The position numbers were made by a program, and so were the translations under genes. Shown piece by piece: positions 17,607-26,900 of a DNA stretch of 64,000 nucleotides. Under the pieces are notes generated by a model that was not told the origin of the DNA, did no database searches, and saw nothing but the letters and a program-made list of their open reading frames with translations. Location: assembly GCF_009793335.1 (NCBI RefSeq), contig NZ_WING01000001.1:5580001-5644000 (forward strand), read 5' to 3'. Positions within the stretch are counted from its first letter, which is position 1. Each line of letters starts with the position of its first letter. This DNA is from Actinomadura sp. J1-007. Lineage in GTDB: Bacteria > Actinomycetota > Actinomycetes > Streptosporangiales > Streptosporangiaceae.

Positions 17607-18779
17607 TCAGCCCTTCAGGTTGAGTGGGCCGTAGCCGACCTCGCGGGCGTGGCGCTGGAGGATCTCCTCGGTGAGGTCTGATGGGAGTTCGAGCTGGCCG
17701 GACACGCGTTGCAGGAACTCGGTGAGCTGGTCCCGGGTGCGGCGGGTGGAGGAGACGTAGGCGAGTGCGCGGCCCAAGGCGGCTTTCTCGCGGGTCGCGG
17801 AGTCGTCGCACCACAGCTGGAGAACGTGGCTGCGGGGAGCGACGTACGCGCCGAGCATACTCAGGGAGAACGTGTTCTTCGGGCGGTTCTCCTTGTCGGT
17901 GTACCGGGACGGCGGCAGGTTGAGACGGGGGCTGTCATGGTCCTGCCAAACGATCGCGTCTGGGGCGATGTCGCGCTGGCGCATCCAGCCGGCGAAATGG
18001 TCGCGCGGCTCCTCGGCGTCCGAGGCTTCCATGACATGGGCGGACTTCGGCCAGCCGTTGAAGATCTTCTCGATGTGCAGATCGCGGCGGTCGGCGACGC
18101 CGGAGTAGACCATCGTCGTGCGGGCGCCGCCCTTGCGCGCCCTGATCACGTAGCAGGGCAGGAACGCCTGATCGATGCTCGACACTTCGAGGTTCAGCAG
18201 CTCGTCGGGCAGGTCGTAGTCGCCACGGTCGGGACGTCGAGCCAGGTCGTCGACGGCGCCCGGTTGGAAGGGGCCGCCGTGTTGGAGCAGGCGGAAGGTG
18301 CGCTGGGCGTGGGCGGCCTCGCGGTCGAGGACGCGGACCCCGGGCGCGTAGTGGGCCGTGCGCAGCGGGCCGCAGCGGACGCCGTCGAAGTAGATCCGGA
18401 GCTTCTCGCGCTTCTCGACGTAGCGGCGGTCGTCGCGGACCGCCCGGAAGCCGCGTGGTGTGAGGGTCAGACTGCCACCGTTCGCCTGGACGTGACCGAT
18501 GCCGTGCAGGAACCGCAGGACCCGGTCGACCATGCGCTCGGAGATGCCCAGGAACGCGGCGATCTCCGGCGCGGTGGTGAAGCGCGCGTCGGCTATGGCC
18601 AGGCCGACGTACCGGTCGAGCAGGTCGAACGGGCCGTGTTCCTCGATCGTGGCGTCCAGTTCGGCGGCATGCAGGGGGAACGCGAGGGAGTGGACGCGGA
18701 GGGGCCGGACGCCGGGGAGGCTCGCCGCGTGTTCCAGCGCGCGGGTCTGGGCGTAAAGCGGGCCGTCGTTCCTGCTCAC
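17607..18779 (-). CDS. Unknown winged-helix protein of a putative defence operon
   Basis: 390 residues; I recognise no family. About residues 65-110 look like a winged helix (TTAPEIAAFLGISERMVDRV, then LTLTPRGFRAV). The middle is a mixed alpha/beta domain (LLNLEVSSIDQAFLPCYVIR; IEKIFNGWPKSAHVMEASDA). The C-terminal ~90 residues are helical (REKAALGRALAYVSSTRRTR). There is no signal peptide or membrane segment. The ATG overlaps the stop of the helicase gene by 4 bases, so the two are translationally coupled and probably work together, this protein perhaps as a DNA-binding or regulatory partner. Confidence 0.6.
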   Translation of the reverse strand: MSRNDGPLYAQTRALEHAASLPGVRPLRVHSLAFPLHAAELDATIEEHGPFDLLDRYVGLAIADARFTTAPEIAAFLGISERMVDRVLRFLHGIGHVQANGGSLTLTPRGFRAVRDDRRYVEKREKLRIYFDGVRCGPLRTAHYAPGVRVLDREAAHAQRTFRLLQHGGPFQPGAVDDLARRPDRGDYDLPDELLNLEVSSIDQAFLPCYVIRARKGGARTTMVYSGVADRRDLHIEKIFNGWPKSAHVMEASDAEEPRDHFAGWMRQRDIAPDAIVWQDHDSPRLNLPPSRYTDKENRPKNTFSLSMLGAYVAPRSHVLQLWCDDSATREKAALGRALAYVSSTRRTRDQLTEFLQRVSGQLELPSDLTEEILQRHAREVGYGPLNLKG

Positions 18780-21703
18780 GTGTCCTCCCCGAGAACGCCC
18801 ATGACGTCGCGGTAGGCGCGGAGGTCTCCGCGTCGCCGGACGTGCTCGTGCAGGTTGTCGACCATGCCGCGGAAGAGCGGGTCGCCCGTGTTGAGCAGCG
18901 TGCTGAGGTCGCCGATGAGGATCAGCCGCTGCCGGGCACGGGAGAACGCCACGTTCGAACGGCGGACCTCCCGCAGGAACCCGATGTGACCGGAGGGGTT
19001 GCTGACCGTGAAACCGAAGATGATCGTGTCGTGTTCGCCGCCCTGGAACGAGTCGACGGTGGCGACGCGACGGGCGATCGCGTCCTGGTCACCGATCTCC
19101 TTCGCCAGCAGTTCGGAGACCAGCCCGATCTGCGCGGAGTAGGGAAGGATCACCGCCCAGTCGCCGGAACGCGCGTGGTAATGGGCGGCGAGCCGGGCCG
19201 CCAGTTCGGCCTCCCGGTCGTTGAGCCAGCTCCGCTTCGGCCAGGGTTCGTCGGGCCTCGGCCTCCTGCCGCGGCGTTCTTTCTGGGGCAGCGCGGAGGT
19301 GTCGACGAACGCCAGCGGCGCGGCGAACAGGTCGTCGCGGTGCGTCCGCTCGACGGCGGTCTCCAGGAATCCGCCGTAGAACTGTTCGGACACGAACCGG
19401 GCCACCATCTCGGGCATCCGGCGCTGGTAGCGCAGCAGTTCACGGTGTCCCGGCGGGACCGTGGGAAAGGCCAGCTCGAACGCGCTGTGGGTGACCAGGC
19501 GGGCCAGGTCGGGATCGTCCGGGTGCTCGGCCGCCGCCCAGGTGAGGAGCTCCTGGTCGGGGAGCGGCGGCAGCTGGACGTGGTCGCCGACCATGACGGC
19601 CCGCCGTGCGCGGACGAGCGGCACGAGCGCGTCCACGGTGGCGATCTGCCCCGCCTCGTCCACGATGGCCAGGTCGAAGCCGACGTCATCGAGATGTTCG
19701 CTCGTCGCGCTGCCGATGCAGGTCGCGCCGATGACGTCGGCGTACCTGATCAGCTCTCCGTACAGCTGCTCGTTCCGGCGGCCGAGCCGTTCGCGCCAGG
19801 ACTTCAGCAGCTCCCATCTCCGGCGGGCCAGGACGAGCGCCTGTTCCGCAGCCTCATGGAAGACGGCCAGCGCGGCGGGGTCGGCCGCGATCGGCGGCAG
19901 GGGGCCGTCGAGCAGGTCGCGCAACGCTCCGGCGACGCCTGCGGCCTGGTCGGCGCGGGCGCCCTGCTCAGTGAGGGCTTGCTGATGGTCGCGCCGGAGC
20001 GCGTTCAGCTCGGGATGGGTGCCACGAACGCGGGCGAGCTCGGCCAGCAGCCCCTTCCGATCGTTATCGATCGCGGCGAGCGTCCGGTGAATCCCGTCCG
20101 CCTCGGCCCGCGCGTGGGCGGCCTCGCCGTCGATGCGAGCCACCCGTCTCCTGACGAACAGCCCGATCAACGGCATCTCGGCCCTGCGCCGGGCTCTGGC
20201 CAGTGAACGTTCCAGACGCTGGAGCACCTCGACGCGCTCGGCGAGCATCGCCTGGTGCTGCCAGGTGGCCTGGTCGAGCGTGCCGAGCCTGTGCCTCAGG
20301 TCGAAGGTGACCTCGCCGTCCTTCGTCGCGACGGCCGCGGCGCGGCGCCGAACGTCCTCGACGGCCTCGACGAGGCGTTCCCTGTCGTAGGCGAACTGGC
20401 GGAACAGGGCGTCGGCGGCTCCTCCGGCCGTGTCGGCGGCGGCGTAGCGCCGAAAGTGCGGTTCGGTCCGTTCGACGATGTGCCGCTGGAGCTCGCTGGC
20501 GCGGGCCTCGAGCATCAGGTGCTCGCAGTCCGCGGTGACGCCGTCCTCGCGCCCGATCCGCAGAACGAGCAGGTCGTCGGGCAGGTCCTTGAGCACGTTG
20601 TCGACGGCGCGGTTGGTGTACGAGGTGATCAGGACCTTGCGGTCCTCCTCGGCGCAGGCCAGGGCGAGCTGCCGGATCGTGCGCGTCTTGCCCGTGCCGG
20701 GCGGCCCTTGGATCAGGGCCAGGTCCGGGACTTCCAGGGCTTTGTGGAAGGCGCTGAGCTGGCTGGGGTCCAGGGGCTCGGCCGGGCGGGTCCCGACCGC
20801 CGGACGGAACGGCCGGTACACGCCGTCCACCAGGGCGGGCAGCAGCGCCGGATTGTGCGAGCGCCGCTCCCTCAGGATCTCGACGGCCTCGCTGCGCTTG
20901 TCATAGGCGAGCAGGTTGGGCGACTCGGCGAACGAGCCGACCTCGGGGATGCGGTCGAAGTCCACGGGGCGTTCGAACCGGACCCTGGCCACGCCCTCGT
21001 CGATCTGCTCGACCCGGCCGCGCAGATCGGGTTCGCCGTCGATGTGGACGCGGGAGCCGGTGGTCAACCGGCCCGCATCGAGCAGGTGGAACGCGTGCAC
21101 CGACCTGGCCGACCGGCGAACCGCCGCCACGGGCGCCACCCTGCGGTAGGTGGACAGGCGTCCGGCGCCGCCGGTCGCCTCGATCCGGCGCCCCTGCTCG
21201 ATCAGCGTCGTCAGGCGGTCGAGGTACCGGGCGTGCGTGTCGGGGAGGTCCTGGCGTGGCTCGTGCGAACCGGTGATGCCGGCGTTCCAGGCGGCCTGGA
21301 CGGCGGACCAGCCCGAGAGGTGGCGAAGCTCGCGGGGGTGGGCGTGGACCCGCCACCCGCCGGCCCGCAGCAGCAGCGCTCCCCGGGCGACCTGGTCATG
21401 GTCGTCGAAATGGAGGGGGTGGATGCCCCCGACCCAGTAGCCTCGCCCATCGCGAGTCGGGAAGAGCATGAGCGCGTACCGGTCGTCCACGTAGACCTTG
21501 AGGAAGTCATCGCGCCCGTCCCTGCCGCGTTCGACCCGGCCGGCCAACGGCTGCCGCGGCCCGAACGCCCAGAGGTCTTCCGTGATCGCCTGCAGGTCGG
21601 GCAGGAACGGGTGGCGGGCACGCTGCCGCATCAAGTTCTCCGGGAACTTCTGGGACCAGACGAGCCCGACCTCGGGCCCCAGATCGACGACCTTTCCCGT
21701 CAC
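18776..21703 (-). CDS. Large superfamily 1 helicase (Upf1/Dna2-like)
   Basis: I choose GTG 21703 (VTGKVVDLGPEVGL), preceded by GGGGAGAGG, giving 975 residues. Walker A is IQGPPGTGKTRTIRQLALAC (~residue 333), Walker B is AIVDEAGQIATVDAL (~680), motif III is VMVGDHVQLPPL, motif V is TVDSFQGGEHDTIIFGFTVS (~885), and motif VI is VRRSNVAFSRARQRLILIGD (~918). About 300 residues of charged, coiled-coil-like helix separate Walker A from Walker B, and a ~300-residue N-terminal region precedes the ATPase, much larger than a minimal SF1B helicase. It should unwind or translocate on nucleic acid using ATP. It begins 17 bases after the HNH-kinase gene and overlaps the next gene. Confidence 0.9.
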   Translation of the reverse strand: MTGKVVDLGPEVGLVWSQKFPENLMRQRARHPFLPDLQAITEDLWAFGPRQPLAGRVERGRDGRDDFLKVYVDDRYALMLFPTRDGRGYWVGGIHPLHFDDHDQVARGALLLRAGGWRVHAHPRELRHLSGWSAVQAAWNAGITGSHEPRQDLPDTHARYLDRLTTLIEQGRRIEATGGAGRLSTYRRVAPVAAVRRSARSVHAFHLLDAGRLTTGSRVHIDGEPDLRGRVEQIDEGVARVRFERPVDFDRIPEVGSFAESPNLLAYDKRSEAVEILRERRSHNPALLPALVDGVYRPFRPAVGTRPAEPLDPSQLSAFHKALEVPDLALIQGPPGTGKTRTIRQLALACAEEDRKVLITSYTNRAVDNVLKDLPDDLLVLRIGREDGVTADCEHLMLEARASELQRHIVERTEPHFRRYAAADTAGGAADALFRQFAYDRERLVEAVEDVRRRAAAVATKDGEVTFDLRHRLGTLDQATWQHQAMLAERVEVLQRLERSLARARRRAEMPLIGLFVRRRVARIDGEAAHARAEADGIHRTLAAIDNDRKGLLAELARVRGTHPELNALRRDHQQALTEQGARADQAAGVAGALRDLLDGPLPPIAADPAALAVFHEAAEQALVLARRRWELLKSWRERLGRRNEQLYGELIRYADVIGATCIGSATSEHLDDVGFDLAIVDEAGQIATVDALVPLVRARRAVMVGDHVQLPPLPDQELLTWAAAEHPDDPDLARLVTHSAFELAFPTVPPGHRELLRYQRRMPEMVARFVSEQFYGGFLETAVERTHRDDLFAAPLAFVDTSALPQKERRGRRPRPDEPWPKRSWLNDREAELAARLAAHYHARSGDWAVILPYSAQIGLVSELLAKEIGDQDAIARRVATVDSFQGGEHDTIIFGFTVSNPSGHIGFLREVRRSNVAFSRARQRLILIGDLSTLLNTGDPLFRGMVDNLHEHVRRRGDLRAYRDVMGVLGEDT

Positions 21704-21719
21704 GTTCCTCTCCCCAGGG

Positions 21720-22820
21720 TCAGCGGCGCAGTTGCGCACCGAGTTCGCTGATGTGGCCGCGTTCCGCCGGATCCTCCGAGAGGGCCCGTGCGAGGGCTCG
21801 CGCGAATCCCTCAGGAACGGCCGGATTGAGGATCGAGGCCGACACCATAGGGACCGGCGACCGTCCCGTCACGATCAGGTGAACGAGCTCGGCGAGCGCG
21901 CGAACGTCATCGGCGGGCGCGAACCGATCGGAAGGATCGCTGAAATAGGCGAAGGCACGACCGGTGTCGCGCAGGGCGAGCTTTCCTCGCCGATCGGCCA
22001 GGATCGAGCCGAGCGTGAGGTCGCCATGGGTCAGCCCCCTCGCGTGCAAGGCAGCGAGGCCCGCGCACACGTCCTCAAGAGCCGCGCCGAGCACCTTCAC
22101 CGTCTCCGCCGCACCCCCTCGGCCTTTGTAGAAGACCCCCATCGAGGTGAACGACGGAACGTCGACGGCGAGCACCAGCTCCGCCGGCGTCATCGACACC
22201 GCCGCCACCGCGGGCAGTCCTTGCAGCCCCTCTCCGAGGAGGTCCCGTTCGGCCGCGAGCTCCGCGCGCCACCGCAAGGTCTCGGGACCGGGCTCCCGCG
22301 ATTCGGCCCTCCGGAGCCAGACGTGCCGGCCGTCCCGCCCAAGAGCGAAGGTCCGGGAGACGACAGTGGCGTCGTCGGCCGACCACTCCTCGACCGGAGC
22401 GCCCGTGACCCTGAACAGATCCTCGCCGATCTCGACCACCTCGCCGAGACCGAGAGGCGCCTCCGCGACGTCCTTGACCGGCTCGGGGCGTGCCCTCTCG
22501 ACCGCGACCCAGCCCTCGTGCTCAGCCTTGATCGCGAGCAGTGTCTCTCCGGGCCAGAGCGCGGGGGCCTTATCGATGGTCCGGTGGCAGGCGGGGCAGA
22601 GCAGCATGAGATTGGCGACGCCGTCGACCTCGGCGGGCCTGTCCATCTCGGCACGCGGCCCGTCCGGAGAGGACGGGGCGATGTGGCCCATCTCGCCGAT
22701 GTGCGCAGTGCTCCCGTCGATGTCGACGTTCCGAAGGCACATGCTGCACCGCCGGTCGGCGGCGTCGAACAGGGCACGCCGTACGCCCGCCGGAATTTGC
22801 TGCCGCTCCTTCTTGGCCAC
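21720..22820 (-). CDS. HNH nuclease fused to a protein-kinase-like domain
   Basis: The frame opens at 22889; I favour GTG 22820 (VAKKERQQIPAGVRRALFDA), giving 366 residues, but the start is uncertain. Residues ~1-90 form an HNH nuclease with two Cys pairs: RCSMCLRNVD, EMGHIAPSSPDG, ANLMLLCPACHRTID. Residues ~125-366 follow a protein kinase: WLRRAE where the beta-3 Lys would be, CAGLAALHARGLTHGDLTLG for the catalytic loop (HGD, with Ser replacing the metal-binding Asn), RDTG for DFG, and DDVRALAELVHLIVTGRSP for helix F. The altered Lys and Asn suggest weak or no kinase activity. It is the first gene of the putative defence operon. Confidence 0.75.
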   Translation of the reverse strand: MAKKERQQIPAGVRRALFDAADRRCSMCLRNVDIDGSTAHIGEMGHIAPSSPDGPRAEMDRPAEVDGVANLMLLCPACHRTIDKAPALWPGETLLAIKAEHEGWVAVERARPEPVKDVAEAPLGLGEVVEIGEDLFRVTGAPVEEWSADDATVVSRTFALGRDGRHVWLRRAESREPGPETLRWRAELAAERDLLGEGLQGLPAVAAVSMTPAELVLAVDVPSFTSMGVFYKGRGGAAETVKVLGAALEDVCAGLAALHARGLTHGDLTLGSILADRRGKLALRDTGRAFAYFSDPSDRFAPADDVRALAELVHLIVTGRSPVPMVSASILNPAVPEGFARALARALSEDPAERGHISELGAQLRR

Positions 22821-22889
22821 GCGGGGAATCGTAACGACCCACCCTGACAATCCGCCGTGGTACCACCACAAAACGCAGCCGCACAACAT

Positions 22890-23585
22890 TAAGTGATCAA
22901 CCTGCGAGATGCGGGACCTTCGGCTTCGAACTCGGCGTCGGCATGATTCGCCTCCTCAACCCACCGCGCCGAGCGCGACCATCACATCGGTCGCGGCAAT
23001 GCGGGCACTCGCGATGACCTCGCCCCCGTTCTCGCGGGCGGCGGCAATGAACGGAGCGACTCAGGTCTTCTCAAAAATGATCAGCGCGGCGACCGTGTCG
23101 GCGTTCCTCACATCGGCCGCCCCGCACGCGTCCGACCCCGCCAGCAGCCCCGACTGGACGCCCGCGAAGACGGCGCAAGCACTCAGTTCCTTCACCGAGG
23201 ACCGGAGAGGCCGATCAGAGTGATCGAGCCGTGTGCTCCTTACCGATCACCATGATCGATGAGCACTCGAACCACGCCGCGGTCGATGAAACCCGGCAGC
23301 GCCCGCGCCGTGCTGCCGGTGAGGCGGTCCCCGGGGAACTCGATCAGCACGAATCGATGGACCCATGGACTGAAGTACCGGGTTCCGTTCACAGCGGGAA
23401 ACAGCGCCTCATCGTGTTGAGCGCCTTCACGCGCCGTGTTCGGCGTACATGTCGGCGGTGCCGATTTCGATGGGTGCTGGTGGGTGTACCGGCGTTGCGG
23501 CTGCCTGCACCCTGACACCGGTAAGTCGCGGGGCCGCTCCTGTCCGAGACGGGCGCTTGGTCGGCGGCATGGCAGTTGAGATCGG
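22890..23585. other. No intact gene
   Basis: About 700 bases upstream of the defence block. The minus strand from 23215 to 22965 reads as protein in pieces (AALIIFEKT, stop, then FIAAARENGGEVIASARIAA) before a stop and GGAGG, so a decayed minus-strand gene may end here. It was not recognised. A promoter for the defence block is expected between 22820 and 22965 but no clear consensus is seen. Confidence 0.35.
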
Positions 23586-23589
23586 CGGC

Positions 23590-24005
23590 TGGAGCTTCCC
23601 GCCGACCTGGATGGCCGCCGTCGGTGTACCCGCCGGGTGGCTTCGCGTCCCGAACGGCTGCCGAGGCGGCGTTGGCGCGGCTGCGGACACCGAGCGCGGG
23701 TGACGCGAGTCCGAGCTTGTTGACGGTGGGGGACTGGTTGTCGCACTGGATCGCGGCCCGCAACCGTTCCTCCCCGCCTGTGCGCGGTTACACCAGCCAT
23801 ATCCCTCTCTCTACCTGACCCCGTACCTGGGCAAGCTGCTCCTCCGTGAGCTCTCGGCGGCGCATGTCCACACGACGTTCACCGCGATCGCCCGCCAGAG
23901 CGAGGCGCTAAGCAAGCCGGCGTCGCTGCCGATGTTGAACCGGATTCGTGCGACCTTACGGACGGCCCTCACGCCGCCATCCGCCAGGGCCTCAGCGACA
24001 AACCT
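23590..24005 (+). pseudogene. Tyrosine-integrase remnant (N-terminal and core-binding part)
   Basis: The plus strand reads GGFASRTAAEAALARLRTPS, LLTVGDWLSHWIAARNRSSP, a frameshift near 23800, then TPYLGKLLLRELSAAHVHTT and NRIRATLRTALTPPSA. This is the arm-binding linker plus SAM-like core-binding domain of phage or ICE tyrosine recombinases. The catalytic domain (R...HxxR...Y) is absent. The remnant joins RHS-coding sequence in the same frame at about 24005, so a deletion or recombination fused the two. Confidence 0.6.
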
Positions 24006-25684
24006 GCCGCCCGAGTGGAACAGCCATGGCGAGGACACCGTCGCCTACCGCACCGGCACCTCCACCTCGACCGTTCAGTTCCTGGTCCCCAAATACCAGA
24101 ACAGCAGCGAAGCCACCGTCAACGCCGTCGACCAGAACACCTGGAGCCTGCGCCGCTTCGGCCCGTTCGAAACCGAACGCGCCAACCCCGTCGGCGTGTG
24201 GCCCGCAGGCATGGACAAGGGGTACGGCGGCGGCACCAAGGACGCCAGCACCGGCCTCACCCACCTGGGCGCCCGCGAGTACGACCCTCAAATCGGCCGT
24301 TTCACCAGCGTCGACCCGGCCTTCAACGCCTCCCTGCCCGAAAGCTGGAAAGGCTTCGCCTACGCCGAGAACAACCCCATCGACCGCAGCGGCGCCGCCC
24401 GCGCCCCCGCCCTGCACGAGCTGGCTGTGCAAGGCCAAGAAGAAGGGCGCCGAGTTCGTCAGCAAACACCGCGCCACCATCGCCGCCGCCGCGGTCGGCG
24501 TCGGCTGCGGAGTCGCGATCGGCTGGACCGGCGTAGGCGGCGCCGGCTGCGCCGTCGCTTCCGGCGCGGTCTACGGCCTGGTTCACCACGCCCAGCACAC
24601 CCCACGCGACCAATGGACGGCCGGCGGGTTCCTCAAAGAAGCAGCGATAGGCGGCGTCACCGGACTGGTCACCCACGGCGTCGCGGGCCTGGCCGCCAAG
24701 GCCGCCGCCCCGGTGATCCAACGAGTCGCTCCCCGCATCGCCGGCAAGATCGCAGGTCTCGGTGCCGGCAAGGGAGGCAGCGTCGCCAAGGGCAACCCCG
24801 CGGCCAAACCCCTACCCGCCGCCGCCAAGAAGATCTTCTCCTCCGGCCGGGCCCGATCCGCACCGGCCAAGGGCAAGTGCAGCTTCGTCCCCGGCACCGC
24901 CGTGCTGATGGCCGACGGCACCACCAAACCCATCGACCAGGTCCGCGTCGGCGACAAGGTCATCGCCACCGACCCCGCCACCGGCAAGACCGCCCCCCCG
25001 CACGGTCACCACCACCTTCAGCAACACCGGCGCCAAGCACCTCGTCAAACTCACCATCGACACCGACGGCAAACGTGGCGCCAAGACCGGCACCCTGACC
25101 GCCACCGACAACCACCCCTTCTGGACCCCCAAAACCAACCAATGGACCCGGCCGGCCACCTCAAACCCGGCATGTGGCTCCGAACCAGCGCCGGCACCTA
25201 CGTCCAGATCTCGGCGGTCAAGACCTGGCACCAGCACCAACGCGTCCACAACCTGACCGTAGACGCCGACCACACCTACTACGCGCTTGCAGGCTCCGCA
25301 CCCGTTCTCGTCCACAACTGCGGCCCCACCGACGCAGATGTCGATCCGAACATCGTCTATCGTGCACTGGCAAAGGGAGAGGACCCGGCGCTCGGACTGA
25401 CCGCACGCGATCCGTCGGCTGTCGGTGTCTCGCCCCTGTCTCATGTCGAAGGCAAGAAGGCGAGCCCGTGGATTTCCACGAGCAAGCTGCCAAGTGTTGC
25501 TTTCGAGAAGTACAACAGTGGACATGGGATAGTTGCCATCGACCTCACCAAGGTCATTGGTCGAGTCGAAGATATCTCCGGTGGATTCCCTGGAAAGGGA
25601 CGTTTTGACCAGTGGGCACGGAGGGATCAGGAGGTCCTGATCTTTGGAAGCATTCATCCAGACGCGATCATTGGATTCTGGTAG
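24005..25684 (+). pseudogene. RHS C-terminal cassette with Hint domain and ART-like toxin
   Basis: The sequence starts with the end of an RHS core: STGLTHLGAREYDPQIGRFT, then SVDPAFNASLPESWKGFAYA and ENNPIDRSG. After a frameshift near 24400 comes a Gly/Ala-rich membrane-active region. A Hint/intein-like domain follows: CSFVPGTAVLMADGTTKPID, DNHPFWTP, HTYYALAGSAPVLVHNC. The last ~115 residues are the toxin: NIVYRALAKGEDPALG, ASPWISTSKLPSVAFEKY, RRDQEVLIFGSIHPDAIIGF. Its R...STS...QE pattern fits an ADP-ribosyltransferase-like fold. The Hint part has two compensating frameshifts (7-C run at 24993-24999; near 25148). The RHS shell is missing, so it is an orphan toxin tip. Confidence 0.7.
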
Positions 25685-26001
25685 TGGCTAGGCATGACGA
25701 TCCAGCGGTGCTGGAGGCACTCAATGGTGCATGGGACGACGAAACAGGCTTTCTGGGCCTGCTCAGGACAGGAGAATCTTCCCAAGCGGCTGGCGATGAA
25801 TTTCTGGCGCTTCTTCGGTCGGTAAATATCGGGGAAGGGGAGCGTCTGCATCCGGACTTCATACGTCTTACTTGGTTTGCTCCACTTTTTGTGGAGTGGC
25901 AGATCGACAGGGCGGTCGACCGGGGTGTCGACCGAAAAAGAGTCGCACTCCTGTCGGATCAACTGCGTGAACTGCTCATGGAAATTCTCGGAACTCCATG
26001 A
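25684..26001 (+). CDS. Putative immunity protein for the ART-like toxin
   Basis: The likely start is GTG 25684, sharing one base with the toxin stop (TAGTG), giving 105 residues (MARHDDPAVLEALNGAWDDE...). It is small, acidic and helical, without signal or membrane segments: SQAAGDEFLALLRSVNIGEG, FAPLFVEWQIDRAVDRGVDR. I know no named family. Position directly behind a polymorphic toxin tip is the standard place for its immunity gene, so the role is inferred from context. An IS5 element sits 6 bases after its stop without disrupting it. Confidence 0.6.
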   Translation: MARHDDPAVLEALNGAWDDETGFLGLLRTGESSQAAGDEFLALLRSVNIGEGERLHPDFIRLTWFAPLFVEWQIDRAVDRGVDRKRVALLSDQLRELLMEILGTP

Positions 26002-26007
26002 CCTTAA

Positions 26008-26873
26008 GAGCATGTCTCATGTGGCCGGTTGATGGGGTGCGGCATGATTCGGGGACATGTCGTCGGTTCTTGCGCTCCGGTTGGTGCCGGATGGGTTGTG
26101 GGCGATCGTTGAGCCGTTGATCTCGGGGTTCGCGCCGCGTCGGCAGGGTGGTGGGACGGCGTCGGTGGATGATCGGGCGGTGTTCACCGCGATCGTGTAA
26201 GTGTTGACCAGCCGGTGTGCGTGGTGGCATCTGCCGTGCGAGTTCGGGGTGAAGGCGCCGAGAGCGCATCGGCGGTTCACCGCCTGGACCCGGGCGGGGC
26301 TGTGGCCGTGGCTGCATCGCGCGGTGCTGGATGAGCTCGGGGCCCGTGGGCAGGTGGACTGGGCGTCGGCGATCGTGGACGCCGCCGCGATTCGCGCGAC
26401 AAAGGGGGCACACTGACCGGCCGCAATCCGGTCGGTCGGGGCAAGAAGGGCAAGGTGTTGTCGGATGCGGCCGGGCTGCCGCTGGTGGTCGTCGCGTCGG
26501 CGGCCAACGTGCACGACAGCCAGGCGTTCAAGCCGTTGCTGATGTCACTGCCGGCGATCCGTCCCGGCGCGGACCGCGCCGCCGCAAGTCGGTCAAGGAC
26601 CGCGCCGACAAGACCTACAATCCCGCCGAGCACCTGGCCTGGCTGCACCGCCGCAGAATCGTGCCGCGCATCGCCCGAACCGGCGTGAGTCCAGCGAACG
26701 CCTGGGCTGCCACCGCTGGAAGATCGAACGGACCCTGGCCTGACTGCTCGACTACCGGCATCTGACCATCCGCTACGAACGCCACGGCCACCTGTTCAAC
26801 GCCTTCCTCGTCCTCGCCGCCGCACTTACCTGCTAACAAGAAGCTCACCAAACTATCCACATGAGACACACTC
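26008..26873. mobile_element. IS5-family element (IS427-like), copy 1
   Basis: 866 bases bounded by imperfect terminal inverted repeats: gagcatgtctcatgtgg at the left and the complement of gagtgtgtctcatgtgg at the right. The direct repeat TAA flanks both sides (26005-26007 and 26874-26876), the TNA duplication typical of the IS427 group. The element is about 85-90% identical to copy 2 at 39180-40047 by eye but in the opposite orientation. It lies between two immunity-type genes. Confidence 0.85.
26056..26870 (+). pseudogene. IS5 transposase of copy 1, broken
   Basis: It begins MSSVLALRLVPDGLWAIVEP, continues APRRQGGGTASVDDRAVFTA and RCAWWHLPCEFGVKAPRAHR, then DWASAIVDAAAIRATKGAH (the first catalytic Asp region), GKKGKVLSDAAGLPLVVVAS and NVHDSQAF. 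An in-frame TAA follows IV near 26199, a second stop TGA follows KGAH at 26416, and frameshifts follow near 26575 and 26700. No full-length DDE transposase can be made. Confidence 0.8.
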
Positions 26874-26900
26874 TAAAGCGATTGCAAGGAATTTGGACCT

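Noticed and set aside
18842..20206. 454-codon open frame antisense to the helicase gene
   Set aside because: A GC-bias shadow with no recognisable fold; the opposite strand is clearly coding.
20255..21751. 498-codon open frame antisense to the helicase gene
   Set aside because: It mirrors the helicase codons, is rich in Gly/Arg/Val without domains, and has no ribosome binding site. The helicase on the other strand has all its motifs.
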